A stretch of 64,000 nucleotides of DNA from contig NC_091255.1 in NCBI RefSeq assembly GCF_042477335.2, positions 22,980,501-23,044,500 of the forward strand, written 5' to 3'. The first letter of the stretch is position 1. Every line of letters begins with the position of its first letter. Origin of the DNA: Ovis canadensis (taxonomy: Eukaryota > Chordata > Mammalia > Artiodactyla > Bovidae). A program made the translations under genes and the position numbers. The notes beneath the pieces are model-generated. The model searched no databases. It saw nothing but the letters and a program-made list of their open reading frames with translations, and was not told where the DNA came from. Shown here piece after piece: positions 46,995 to 58,444 of this stretch.

Positions 46995-49900
46995 CTGCAG
47001 GGTGAGGTGGGAAGCCCGCTCAGCACCCCACCGTCTCTCGTCTCACAACCCCCGGACCTAAGGTAGGGTGGGCTGTGCCTGATCCCTGTTAACTGCTACC
47101 ATCCCTCTGTTCCAGGCGCCGCGCTATGACTGGCATAAAAAAGATAGGTTATTTATGTTCTCCCCGGGACTTCCCTGGTGGCCCAGTGGTTAAGACTCCC
47201 ACTCCCAATGCAGGGGCATGGGTTCGATCCCTGGTGGGGAAACTTACATCCAGCATGCTGCAGAGCATTCGTAATAATAATGTTCTCCCTATTGTACAGA
47301 TGAGGAAGCTGAGGCTGGCTTAGTTATGCAGCCCTGGAAGTCTCCTTTCCGGAGCCTCTGATCTTAACTAGCCAGCCCATGGTATGGGTCCCAAAAGGGG
47401 TTAACAGAAACAGGGACAGCAAAATGGAGTGGGTGCGTGTTTAACTCTATGTGTGGGAACCAGACATTCCTTTTCACAGGAAGTGGCTGGCACGGGGGCA
47501 TCCACTTAAGTGGCAGTGGAGTGTATCTCAGCCCCTCACCTTGTCTCTAGGATCTGCTGGCGGATGGTCTTGACGTACTCAAAGCTGTCAAAGCAGCAGA
47601 TGTCGTAGACCAGGATGTAGGCGTGGACACTCCGGAGTCCCCTGCAGCAGGTGTCTGCCCATTCCTGCAACACCCCCAACCACAGCAAGGTCAGAGCAGC
47701 CATGAGGGCCCCCTGTGCCCCCTGCCACCTCCAGCGATATGCAGGACTCTCAGCTGCCACTGCACCCTAAACCTTCCACACTCCCCTGTCTCCAGGCCAG
47801 GCCCAGGGCAGAATCCAAGTGCTCAGTGCTACCCCTCCCCCACCTCAAAGCCAGGACAGGTCAGTTCACACTGCCGACTCCCAGGGCCACTGTCTGTCCC
47901 ATGCATGCCTGGGGCTGAGTTCTCTCTGGTCCCATTTTGAGCCCCAATCTGTCCATCTAGTCCTTTATTCGATCACATTTATTAAATGCCTCTAAGAGCG
48001 CAGCCTTGAGCTAGTTGTTGGACCTGTTGAAATCCTGTCTCCCCAGGCCTCAGAACAGATGCCTCCTCCTCCTCCAAGAACCCTTCCTGCAAGTAAGGGA
48101 CTATTCTTTTCACCTTCTATGTTCTTAGAACAGCTGCATGATACCTTGGTCAGAGCAATAGCTCTATACCTTCTCCATCCCTAAGTCCCCCATTCTGTTG
48201 TGAGCTCCTGAGAGGACCAGAACCCAGCCTTCCTCATTTTTACATACCTCCTCCCCTTTCCCATCAGGGCCTCACACCTGTAGGCTCTTAGCAGGCTCTA
48301 GGATGGCACAGCCTAGGCTGGAGAACTCTCCATGGTCCTGAACCCCACCTGGACCCAATTCCTGCCTGTAATGCTGCCCATAGGTTGCTGCCTGAGGTGC
48401 CCCTTCTGTTTGCTTCTGGCTTGAAGGTTGAGAAGCAGCAGCCCTGAGGTGAAAAAGGTTGAGACCGGATGCCTACTGGGGGCTGATTTAGACCAGGGCC
48501 ACAGGGCAGCTCCAGGGAGATGGAACTTCCTGAACACCAGTGGCAAATTCTCCTGGAAAGGGCTGCAGCTCAAGTTGAACAGGCCCCTGGCAAGGCTGAG
48601 TGCACTAAAGGGAAGATTCCTTAAGAGATTAATTAGCCAATTAACCTGCCAGCACATGAGAACTGCAAGGGCAGCAGAAGGCAGCCAATGTGTGGAAAGG
48701 AGGGGCTCCTGGAAGCTTGGCAAGGCAGAGACCTCCCAGGACAAGGAGGATGAGGGTTTTCTCTAGGAACCAGAGCCCAGGAAAAGACAAGAGGGAGGTG
48801 CAGGCCTGTCTCCGGCACCAGCTTATGAGCTGAACTGGGGTAGGGACCAGGCTTGGAGGACTGCAGTAGGCTCTACACTGCAGAGAAGGATGAAAAGGGG
48901 AGAGGCTTGGGCGACAGTGGGGGAGAGTTAAGTCTGACTCCAGACAAGCACTTCCCAACTCAAAGGCTTAGAAGCTGCTGCAGTGGATTTCTCCAGGGGG
49001 ATGATGTGGCATCTTTTGTTTGTGCTGAGTTTTAACTTTGGTGCGGGGGGGTGGGGGAGTGGGGGGAAGATGCTGAGGACAAATCTGAAACCACAGGAAA
49101 CCAGGAACTCGCTTCTCAGGCCAGGATAGACTGTAGTCCACTGGACATGGGGACCTCTGGGAGGCTGGGACCCTGTGTGTTTGCCATTCCTCCCCCATCC
49201 CACTGCAAGGAGTAGTAATCAGTGGGAAGTGGGAGGGATGGGGAAACAGGCAGAGAGGGAACAGCTCTCTGCTGGGGAGAGGGAACAGCTGCCAGCCTTC
49301 GAGGGTGATAGTCCCACTGCTCCCCCCAACCTGCTACCTCCTCAAGGGGGCCTTCCAGGCTGCCTCCCAGGCTGCCTCCCACCCACTCCTCTCTGGGGGT
49401 CCAAAGAGGCAGGGGAAGAAGCCTCCTGATTGGCTGGGTTGTCCCTTCACCCCTGATTGAAGGGAGCAAGCAAGAAAGCTCAGCCTGCCTTCCAGCTAGC
49501 TCCATGAATCATTCCAGATGGTAAAGGGCCATCTTGGGGCTGTGTCAAGACAGGGAAGGAGCTATGGAAACTGAGTCCAGTTCCAAGGACATGGGAGCTG
49601 CGGGAGCCACCTGGGTGCCAGCCATGCATTTGCTGCTCACTCCTTTGGTGCGTTGCACATACCCTCTAACCTCCACTCCCTTCTCTGATAGGAGGAGAGG
49701 GACCACAGAAGCAACAGCTGAGGCTCAGGCCCTAGAAACGCCGCCCTCCTAGGCTGGTTCTCATCTGGCATTGCGGAAGAACGTGTTCTTACTTGCAGAC
49801 AGTAGCCCCTGGGATTTCTACTATTTGTTCCTTGGGGCATGCCGGATCCTGTCTCAGCATTTCTTGGTACCATGTCCCTTTCTTGTGCTCCAGGGGTGAA

Positions 49901-52827
49901 GTCTTAGACATCCTTGGAGAGTCCAAAACTCAGGGTCCACCAAGAAGAAAAAGGCCAGTGATCCAAGAGAAAGATGGGTGAAGGCATTGATAATTTTCAG
50001 ATAAAGGAAAGCAAAGGCCCTCAAACATATGGAGAGATGATGCTCAACTTGGCTCATAATCAGAGATGTAAATAAAAAGTACACCGAGACTATCCTAGCT
50101 CATTTTTCAGACTATCAGAAATACAAAAGTTTGACAATACACTCTCTGGTGGCGTTAGGGAAACAAGTGCTCATGTAACGTCTCTCAAAGGAGCACAAAA
50201 TATGTACCTTTGTATTAGGCTGGCCAAAAAGTTTGTTTGAGTTTTTCCGTAATACCTTAGAGTTATCTGTCTATTTTAAGGGAAAACATGGACAAACTTT
50301 GGCTAACCCAACAGAAGGGGAGGGGAATGTGGCACCTTTCAAACTCCAATTGCATTTATTATTTGACCTAGCAATGCCATTTCTAGAAATCGATTCCACG
50401 CATATACCTTCCTATGTACAACATGGGGGCTTCCCTGGTGGCTCAGACAGTAAAGAATCTGCTTGCAGTACAGGAGACCTGGGTTTGATCCTTGGGTCGG
50501 GAAGATCCCCTGGAGAAGGAAATGGCAACCCACTCCAGTATTCTTGCCTGCAGAATTTCATGGACCAAGGGGCCCGGTGGGCTGCAGTCCACAGCACTGC
50601 AAAGAGCTGGACACGACTGAGTGACACACACACACACGTACAACATGACTATTACAAGCCTATTCACTGTGGCATTGTTTTGAAGCAAAAATTTTGAAAC
50701 AGCCCACCTGTCCAGCAAGAGGGGATTCCACTAATATGTCTCCAATGGAATACAGTGTAGCCGTGAAAAAAGGATGAAGAAGAAAAAACCACTACAATAT
50801 TGTAATTAGCCTCCAGTTAAAATAAACTAATAAAAAATAACAACACACAACATGAAAAAGTACAGCTAAAAACACTAAGACAAGTGAAAACAAATACTTT
50901 AAAAAATTTAAAAAAAAATAAAGAAAAGATCTCTAAGTACTGATGTGGAAAGACCTCCAGGTTATAATGTCAAGCCAAAAAACAACAACAACAACAAGGT
51001 GCAGGATAGTTTTTTTTTTTAATGCAAGAAGGGGAGTGGAATAAGAATGTGTTTTCTTATTTGCATAAAGAAATACTGGAAGTATCAATTAAAAAACCAA
51101 TGAGAATGGCTCTAGAGAGTGGAGCCAGAATCAGGGTGGAGGGCAGCAATGGGGCTGAGATTTCTGAGTGTGCTTTTTGTTTTTTAAACATAAGGTTTGG
51201 GCTTTTAAATTGGATCTTATCAATTCTGAAATTGAAGTTAAATGAAAACACACAACAAAATGTGAAAAAAATAAACTCAGCTCAACGCACAGGACTAGGG
51301 TGGAAGCTAAGCTTTCACTCGGGCTACTGTTAGCCTCCTTTGGAGGAGAACACGAACATCTGGCCTTGAACCCACTGCCCTGACCACAGTGTCCCCCAGG
51401 GCTGAGGCGTGGACCAGGCTTTTGTCTTTGATGCAGACACCCCTGGACCTGGGAAAGATAGGTGTCCCAGAGGTTGGGCCAAGGCCCTCCTGCCTGGAGT
51501 TGCTGAGACAATGCCAAGTATGATTCCCCCTCCCCCTGCCCCCACCAGCCCCATCTGAGAAATTACTGTATTTGCATAGTGACAAGTGGCCAAGCTACAG
51601 CCCTTGCCTTCTGGGCCTCCTCTGTTTGTCTTTCCTGGAGAAACTCTGCATTCCGGTCAGGGGCTTTTTCAGTGAGCCAACCCAACCCCCTCTCAAGCTA
51701 GACCTAGAGAGAGGGAAGGAGGACCCAGGCCTGCAGACGGGACCCTGTGAGCCGGGGCCCTGGGGTCATCTGAATCCAACCCCAGCAGGAAAGGCTGCCC
51801 CGGGGGCCAGTTCTGAGTTCAGAGGACAGAGCATCACCTAAGAGAACAGGCCCTTGAGCAAGAGACCTGGTGGGGATCTCCAGCCTCTGAGTACACACCT
51901 TTCCCAGTCCCCAGCCTTTTCTTCTATGGATGATGTGGGTCTGAGGCCATGGGAGGCAGAGCCCAGAATATTAATAGGCGTCTGGTGCTCTCTGTCTTTC
52001 TCTCCACTGGCCCTCACCTGCCGAGATCCCACCCAGCTGAGACATCACCTCCCAGGACCCCCAGCCTGACACACCTGGTGGGATGAATGCCCCCATAAGG
52101 GTTGTCTTAGTTCCCTGTGTCCCTCCAGTCATGACAGTCATCAACATAATTGCCTGTTTGTCTTCTCACCAGACTACGAGTTCCTTGAGAGCAAAGTGCT
52201 CTCTGTTTTGAGCCCTATTCGACCCTAGTGCCCACCACAGGGCCAGGCACACATTGAAAATGTTAGTCGCTCAGTCCTGTCCAACTCTTTGCGACTCCAC
52301 TGTAGCCCGTCAGGCTCCTCCGTCCATGGAACTCTCCAGGCAAAAATAACTGGAGTGGGTTGCCATTCCCTTCTCCAGGGGATCCTCCCGACCCAGGGAT
52401 CGAACCCGGGTCTCCTGTGTTGCAGGCAGATTCTTTACCACCTGAGCCACATTCCTCAAATATCTGTTGGATGAACCGGTGCACAAATGAATGGGATCCC
52501 GGCAAAGCTCTTAGCAGAGTGGCGGGTGGTGAAGTGCAGAGCTCTCAAAGCTGGCAGCAGGGTCAGCGCCCAGCCCCTCCTCCACCCGGGCCCCGCGCCA
52601 TGCCCCCGTACCTGCAGTGTGTTGACCGGGAAGGCGCTGATGGGCGGGAAGTCGAGGATCTGGAGGTCGTGCACGTGGCCGTTCATGACGACAGCAGGCA
52701 GGTAGAGGCGGCGGGCGGTGGTGGGCACGCAGACCTCGCTGAACTCGTTGTACAGGAACTGGCGCACGATGGCACTCTTGCCCACGCCTCGCGCCCCCAG
52801 CACGGCCACCCGGTAGGTGGAGACCAT
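46724..52827 (-). CDS. RASL10B: RASL10B, atypical Ras-like small GTPase, 3 coding exons
   Basis: Minus-strand coding exons 52612-52827 (216 nt), 47540-47664 (125 nt) and 46724-46994 (271 nt) total 612 nt, 203 residues plus TGA, the same length as human. Motifs: P-loop GARGVGKS (11-18), a G3 region reading LDFPPIS instead of DTAGQ, G4 NKRD, G5 ECSAK, and a C-terminal CAVM (200-203) CAAX box preceded by basic residues, predicting prenylation and membrane attachment. The ATG has G at -3 and G at +4. It belongs to the Ras superfamily, RASL10 subfamily; it has been linked to atrial natriuretic peptide secretion and growth suppression. Loss of the catalytic Gln position suggests weak or unusual GTP hydrolysis (inference). 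The non-ATG in-frame extension upstream (to 52914) is probably 5'UTR. Confidence 0.97.
47166..47280 (+). mobile_element. CHR-type SINE (short)
   Basis: GGGACTTCCCTGGTGGCCCA to ATTCGTAATAATAA, in RASL10B intron 2. Confidence 0.8.
47540..47664 (-). CDS. RASL10B: RASL10B coding exon 2
   Basis: 125 nt from GTTGCAG|GAATGG to ACAAG|GTGAGG. Encodes [20 protein letters not shown] and IRQQILETR, the core strand and helix after switch II. Confidence 0.96.
50216..50312. mobile_element. Short BTMAR1-like mariner remnant
   Basis: TTAGGCTGGCCAAAAAGTTT at the left and an inverted copy (AACTTTGGCTAACCCAA) at the right form imperfect terminal inverted repeats about 97 bp apart, as in internally deleted bovine mariners. 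No transposase remains. Confidence 0.7.
50426..50638 (+). mobile_element. Bov-tA SINE
   Basis: GGCTTCCCTGGTGGCTCAGA to GACACGACTGAGTGACACAC, ending in a short CA run; inserted in the older L1M. Confidence 0.88.
50790..50935 (+). mobile_element. A-rich ruminant L1-type 3' end piece
   Basis: ACAATATTGTAATTAGCCTC then long A-rich sequence, like the 3' tail of ruminant L1. Very short, so uncertain. Confidence 0.4.
52262..52450 (-). mobile_element. Bov-tA SINE
   Basis: TTAGTCGCTCAGTCCTGTCC to TTCTTTACCACCTGAGCCAC, 160 bp from RASL10B coding exon 1. Confidence 0.86.
52612..52827 (-). CDS. RASL10B: RASL10B coding exon 1 (P-loop, switch I, G3 region)
   Basis: 216 nt, 72 whole codons, ending AACACACTGCAG|GTACGG. 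GC-rich with many CpGs. Encodes [18 protein letters not shown] through FPVNTLQ. Confidence 0.96.
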
Positions 52828-53564
52828 GCCTCCCGCCCGGCTCCGCCACCGCGTCCTCGCCGCTGCCTGGGGCTCCCCCGGGCTGCATATTCCAGGGGCT
52901 GGGGGCTCAGCCACCGTCAGGACCCATCACCGCTGCCCCCTGCTTGCCCAGGGCCCTCTGCGGACTCCACCTGGCCTGTGGGGACGAAAGGCGGGCTTTG
53001 GTGGGCTGGCTTCTCCTGGGACAGATTTCCTGCATTTTTCCACCTTGGGGACCATGCTGGAGCTGTTCCTGCCACTTGGGATGTCCCACCCTCCTTTTTC
53101 CAGAACTCCTATCCCATTTATCCAGAACCTCCCCTCCTCCCTTCTCCATTCTCCCTGCCGTCCATCCCATCAGTGGGAATCAGCTTTCTCGACCTGTGTT
53201 ATGACCTGACTTTTGGCCAGTCTGACTCCCAAACCCCAGGCAAGGCTGCAGAGGGGAGTGGAAAGAGCACTAGCCTTGTTTCAAGCCCCAGCTTTCCCAC
53301 GGAGCCCAGGATAAGACGACACCTTGCAGTCTCCTCGTCCTCAGGGGTGAGACTGGGCCAGTGTGTCTCAGTGGAGGTGCTCCTGCCATTTTCGGGGAGA
53401 GAGAATTCTTTACTGAGCAGGACATTTTACGTGCCTGGCTGCCAGGAGGTACTTGCCAGCAGCAGGCTCTCGGGACTATGATGACCCAAAGTGTGTTCCC
53501 CACCATCTGCCACCTTCAACCCCTGCTGAGAACCCCTGGACTAAAGGATGGCTTTGGCTCTGGA

Positions 53565-53935
53565 GCGTGACACTTGTTGAGCGGTTACTCTAGGTCAGCA
53601 CGCCCATGTGGTTATCTTTGCTGTGTTGTTCAGTGGCTAAGTCATGTCCGACTCTGCAACCCCATGGACTGCAGCACGCCAGGCTTCCCTGTCCTCTACT
53701 ATCTCCTGGAGTTTACTCAAATTCATGTCCATTGAGTCAGTGATGCTGTCTAACCATCTCATCCTCTGCCACCCCCTTCTCCTTTTGCCTTCCATCCTTC
53801 CCAGCATCCAGGTCTTTTCCAGTGTTATCCATAGTCAATACAATATTCTCAGGTGGTAGTTATTCCCACTTCAGAGAGAGAAGGCTCAGAGGGAAGAAGA
53901 CATGAGCCCAAGGCACACAGCTGAGAAAGGCTTTC
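53565..53935 (-). mobile_element. MIR SINE split by a BovB insertion
   Basis: MIR halves at 53565-53620 (TGAGCGGTTACTCTAGGTCA) and 53840-53935 (GAAGGCTCAGAGGGAAGAAG, AAGGCACACAGCTGAGAAAG) flank the BovB piece. Confidence 0.55.
53621..53826 (-). mobile_element. BovB LINE 3' end
   Basis: GTTGTTCAGTGGCTAAGTCA to TCCAGGTCTTTTCCAGTG. Confidence 0.87.
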
Positions 53936-54559
53936 TACAATGTACTCCTTTCTACAATGTCGGAGTACTCCCAGCTTCCAAATTTAATGATTCTAGTTGG
54001 CGAAGGCCACAGGCCAAGGGCTGGGTCTAATTTTCTGGCAACCTTTGAGATCAGCAGGCCTGGCACACAGCAGGTAGCCAGGAAAGGGCTGCTTTGGGGT
54101 TGAACCTTGCCATGGCTTCAAGCAAGCTCCTTGTTGCTCAGTTTCCAGTGAGTTTAGTGTGGGAATAAATCCCAGCTCTGATGTTTCCTAGCTGCAGGGC
54201 AGAGGGCAGATGGCCTGTCCATGTTCTGCACACATATAAAGTAGGGTCCTGAGCCCCTACTTCTGAAATAATTCAAGTAAACCTCTTAGCCAGGTGCCCT
54301 CTCTTTTTGTGGAGGATGCTGACCAGGGAAGCAGGTATATATGCCTGGGACTTCCCGTCTGCTAAATGGGTCTGGGGGAGATGGGTGTGCTGGGCTCTGA
54401 TAGGGCCACAGCCTCCAGCACACACGCATGCTTTCTCTGTTGGTGCGTATCCTTTCCCCATGTGCGCAGCTCACAGCTGAACGTCCCTCAGTCTGGCCTG
54501 GCTCAGAGGACCCCATCCATTGGGCATGGATATGCACACACAGCAGAGTAAACCAAGGG

Positions 54560-54700
54560 CCGGATTTGGGGTGAGACCCACCAGCTTTGGATCCCCTGCT
54601 CTGCCCCTCACCTACAGTGTGATCTTGGGCAAGAAACTTTACAGGGTGTTGTGAGGTTGAGCATGCACGGTGCCTGCACAGAGGAGGTGCTCACTAAACA
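54560..54700 (+). mobile_element. MIR SINE fragment
   Basis: CACCAGCTTTGGATCCCCTG, AGTGTGATCTTGGGCAAGAA, GGTGTTGTGAGGTTGAGCAT. Confidence 0.6.
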
Positions 54701-55749
54701 GGGACGAGGGGCCCTTCGTTCATCAAAGGCTTTCCACGATCCCAGGGGGGCCTCCTAGCCATCCCCAATGGGCCACTGTTCACTGCTGCTCACATATATG
54801 TAGTGTGTGTGCAATCCTCCCCCATTTTATTGAAGGTGAAAACAAACAAATTCAGGGATGTGAAGACCAGGTAGCCCGTTGAGCCATCAGTTAAGCCTAG
54901 GACCCTCATCTCTTTCCTGCCCCATGCAGTGTCCTTTTCCCAACAAGGGCTTCTCTACTTCTGTGAGCTCCCAACATGGGGAAGTCCCAGCCCCTCCTCC
55001 CCCTAAACTCCTCCAGGGCCGTGGGCCCCTCAGGCATCTCTGGACCCTGTCAGCTTGGCAGAGAGCCTCAGCTGGGTTAATTATATAACCAGCACACGCT
55101 GGGGAGGGGGGCATCTTAGGGGAAGAAGAGAGGGCAAAGGATGCGAGAAGACTTTCAGCCTCCCCCTGGGTGTGGCAACTTATGAGGTCTCTAGGCTGTA
55201 CCCTACCTGCAGATTCTCCTGGACAACATACTCCCTTGCCCTGAAATCAACCCTTTCTGGTGGAAGAGCTAGGGAATAAAAGCGGAACAACAGTGCTGGA
55301 GCCAAGGAGCAGGGTGCAGAGAGAGGGCCCTGGGTTGGGGACAGCCTCCTGGAGCCCAGCAGGCCCAAGTGTAGTCCCATCCCTGACTCAAACGTGACCC
55401 AGGCCCCCCTCCCGCTTCCCAGACAGGGGTCCTGGGTCTGAGTGTTTATTAATCCAACATCCTCAGCAGCGGGGTGTGGAGGGGGTGGTGGAAGAGGACT
55501 GTCCAGAGAAGCAGGGCCCAGGCACCCCTCAGCCTCCCTCCCCAAGGCCTGAGCTCTGCAGTGAGTCTGCAGACGGCGCCCAGGGACAGACACTGGGGCC
55601 AAAGCCTGCTTCTGGTTCCCCTGCCGGGGGCCCGGACACCTGAGTCCCAGCCCCAAGCTGAGGGCGTGTTGGGGGGTGGGGGTTTGCAAGTCCTGTGGAC
55701 CGAGGCACCACGTCGGCCCGCTGTTGGTGCCCATCACATTCCTGTGGGA

Positions 55750-56400
55750 GTGGGTGGGTGGGTGCGTGGGGGCGTCGGAGGATGCTGGGTTCCCTACGAC
55801 CTGATTGGTAGGAGCGGAGGGGCGGGGGGAGCCCGGAGCCCTGCCGGCTCTCCGCCTCCAGCACCTCGCAGGCACCCCCCACCCCCCGCACCAGCGCTCA
55901 CGTGGCCGCCCCGCGCCGCTTCCCTGCCAGCCTGCCGGCCCCCTCCTCCCTCCGCGTCCCTGGCCCCCCGTCGGCCCGGCCGGCCCCCCTCCACACCCCC
56001 ACCGACCCAGCCGGGCCGCGGCCCGCCAGCCTCCCACCGCTTACCCGGGGCCGTCCTAGCTGCCCCCAGCCCGGGCGGGCCGGCCGGCCGGCGGGGCCGC
56101 GCTCCCCCCGGGCTCCGGCGCTGCCCCCTGGCTGGCTCCCCGGCCCGGGGGGAGAAAGGTGCGGGCGCCCCCGAATGCCCAGTCAGGGCGGGCGCGGGGC
56201 GGCGCGGGGCAGGTGCTGGTCGCCGAGGGGGTAGCAAACCTCCTCCGGCCCCGCTCTCCCTCCGGAGCGCGCCGCCCGCTCGCGCCGGGAGGAGGCGGCG
56301 GCGGCGGGCGCGGAGCGGGGGGCGGGGGGGCGTGCCCGGCCGGCCTTCCGCTGGGTCCCTGAGCCCGCCGTCTGCACCGGGGCGGCCCGGGACCAATTCT
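55750..56400 (-). promoter_or_regulatory. RASL10B: CpG island, likely RASL10B promoter and noncoding first exon
   Basis: Extremely CpG-dense DNA 3 kb upstream of the RASL10B start codon. A strong minus-strand donor (CCCGG|GTAAGC, GT at 56044-56043) would end a noncoding exon near 56045. The distance agrees with the roughly 12 kb span of the human gene. The long open frames in this island come from stop-poor GC-rich sequence. Confidence 0.55.
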
Positions 56401-56899
56401 TCATCCCGAGCCTCGACCTTCACCCCTTCTGACTCTCCCTGCGATGTGTTTAACTCCAACCTGGAGAGGCGGAAAAAAGGGACTGGAGAAGCCCTAAAGA
56501 CCCTTGCTTCCTCTTGCTTCTCTCCATATCCCGCCCCACCCCACCGTCCCACCCCCACCACACACCCCAGGTGTAGGTCTCCTCTAACCCTTCCCGGTTC
56601 AGTTCTGGATGGGCGCCCACCGCGTGCTAGAGGGCATCGAGCCTCCTCTCCTCCACCCCGCAGATAGTCACCGCCAAGGGTGGTCACTTTCACCCTTCAC
56701 TGCCTCAGTGAGAGAAGAGCAGAGAGGCCAGTAAAACAAAGCTCATCCTCAGCCATTGCGTGACCTCCATGCCCTGAAACGACTTCTCCCCTCTCCTCTG
56801 CAGACGGGGAGATGCTGGCGTTTGCCCACGTCCAGGGCAGAATCGCCTGTATATTTATTCTAAAGAAATCGTGGTCAGGGTCATTGATCATAGGCAGCT

Positions 56900-57115
56900 A
56901 ACAATTAAGATCAGGTACTATGTGCCAAACCGTGGGCTCCCATCTTTGCCTGTGTCTTCCAAGTTGACCCTCTCAATACTACGAGGTAGATTCTGTTTCC
57001 TCCGTTTTATAGGTGAGATAGTTGAGGCTGAGAGAGGCTGAGTGGACTGGTCTTACTGAAGTGTAAAATGCGGAATCAAAGATTGGGAGTCTGTAGCGGG
57101 GCAGCCACTGAGGAA
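56900..57115 (-). mobile_element. MIR SINE
   Basis: AGGTACTATGTGCCAAACCG, CCGTTTTATAGGTGAGATAG; next to the RASL10B CpG island. Confidence 0.65.
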
Positions 57116-57724
57116 CTTGGCCGATGCTCAGTTTAACCCCGAGACCAGAGGCAGACACAAGGCGCTCACGTGTGCCCTGTGTGCAAAGTCAACGTCCGGA
57201 GGGCAGGGCAGAGGGAACTGGCCAAGCAGTGAGAAGAGTCCGCGGAGGCTTCAGGGGAGACGACATTCAGGGAAGGAGCCTTGAAAGAAGTAGAATTGGG
57301 CTGCCAGGGCAGGGAGGGCATGGACGAGGAAGGCTTCAGATCAGAGAATCTAGGGGCGATTCCAGGGCTTTGAGAAGGGAGTACAGGAACCAGACAGAGG
57401 GGGCTGGAAATACAAAAGGAGGCTGAGAGGCTGGTTGATGTGAAGTCACAAAGGCCTTGGTTGCCTGGTAGGGAGTTTGGATCTAGACCTGTCTCACTGG
57501 GGTACATGGAACAGTTTTGAAGCAGGCCAGCAACCTGGTCAGCGATGCAGGTGCAGGGAGGAGGAGGAAGCTGGGAGAAATCTCTGAAGTGTTTTTACCC
57601 TTGGACCCAGCATCTCCCACTGTGTGACTTTCTATACTTTCTGGTATGCAGGTGGGCCCCAGCTTCTGCCCTGAGGGCTGAGCACCCTCCCTGTTGCTGC
57701 CCTTCCCCCTCCTGTCCAGACCGA

Positions 57725-57935
57725 GAGCACAGTGGTTACAAGCCTGGGCTTCAGATCAAGCAGGTCTAGATTTAGATCTTGGCCCTACCACTTACTCTGC
57801 GACTGAAGGCAAATTACTTGACCTCTTTGAACTCTATGCCTTATTTATAAAGTGGAGTTGTCCCCAAGGCACAAATGAGCCTGTGGTGTGTAGAGTCCTC
57901 AACGCAGTGCCTGGCATGGAGTCTCACTGTGTGAC
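57725..57935 (+). mobile_element. MIR SINE
   Basis: AGCACAGTGGTTACAAGCCT, CTTGACCTCTTTGAACTCTA, CTCAACGCAGTGCCTGGCAT. Confidence 0.75.
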
Positions 57936-58444
57936 CTTTTGTTTGTCTTTAGTTTTACAGATAGAGCCACTAAAAGGGAGGCTGAACCACCCCCTGGGAA
58001 AGCATTTCTATTTATGCTAGGATGGCTCCCAGGTGCTGGGGTAGGGTTTTGAGAGGGGTCAGGGCAGCAGCTAGAAGCAAATTCAGGGGCAAGAAGAGCA
58101 CGGACCCCCTCTTCCAGTGCCACTTTTGTTCTGGTGACGTCAGGTCCCCTGGCCCTATGGGATTGCAATGGGGTCAACCAACAGACTCTTAATTTGATTA
58201 AATTGTCCAGGGCACCACCAGTCCCCCCACCATTTCTGAAAATATTTCATCCTTACTCTGCCCAAGGATCTCAGAATTTGTCTACTCCAAGTCCATTCTA
58301 GTTCTGTTTCAGCCCAAGGAAACCTAGAAACAAAAAATCATTCAATGCTCACACACACTTTGCAGCCAGGCTTTTCAGAATTCTCAGCTTAGCTCCCCTA
58401 GGGGAACACAGAGCCACAGGTTCATTACGGGGCCTCACACTGGC

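Larger units (their letters stand above)
49970..51280 (+). mobile_element. Ancient L1M LINE 3' region, disrupted by younger insertions
   Basis: GACAATACACTCTCTGGTGG, GACCTAGCAATGCCATTTCT, GGAATACAGTGTAGCCGTGA and GATGTGGAAAGACCTCCAGG appear in the order expected for an L1M 3' end, interrupted by a mariner (50216-50312), a Bov-tA (50426-50638) and an A-rich L1-like piece (50790-50935). Confidence 0.65.

Noticed and set aside
55474-56667. 397-codon open frame in the CpG island (and a 299-codon one on the other strand)
   Set aside because: Pro/Arg/Ala-rich composition on both strands is what stop-poor GC-rich DNA gives; no family resemblance.
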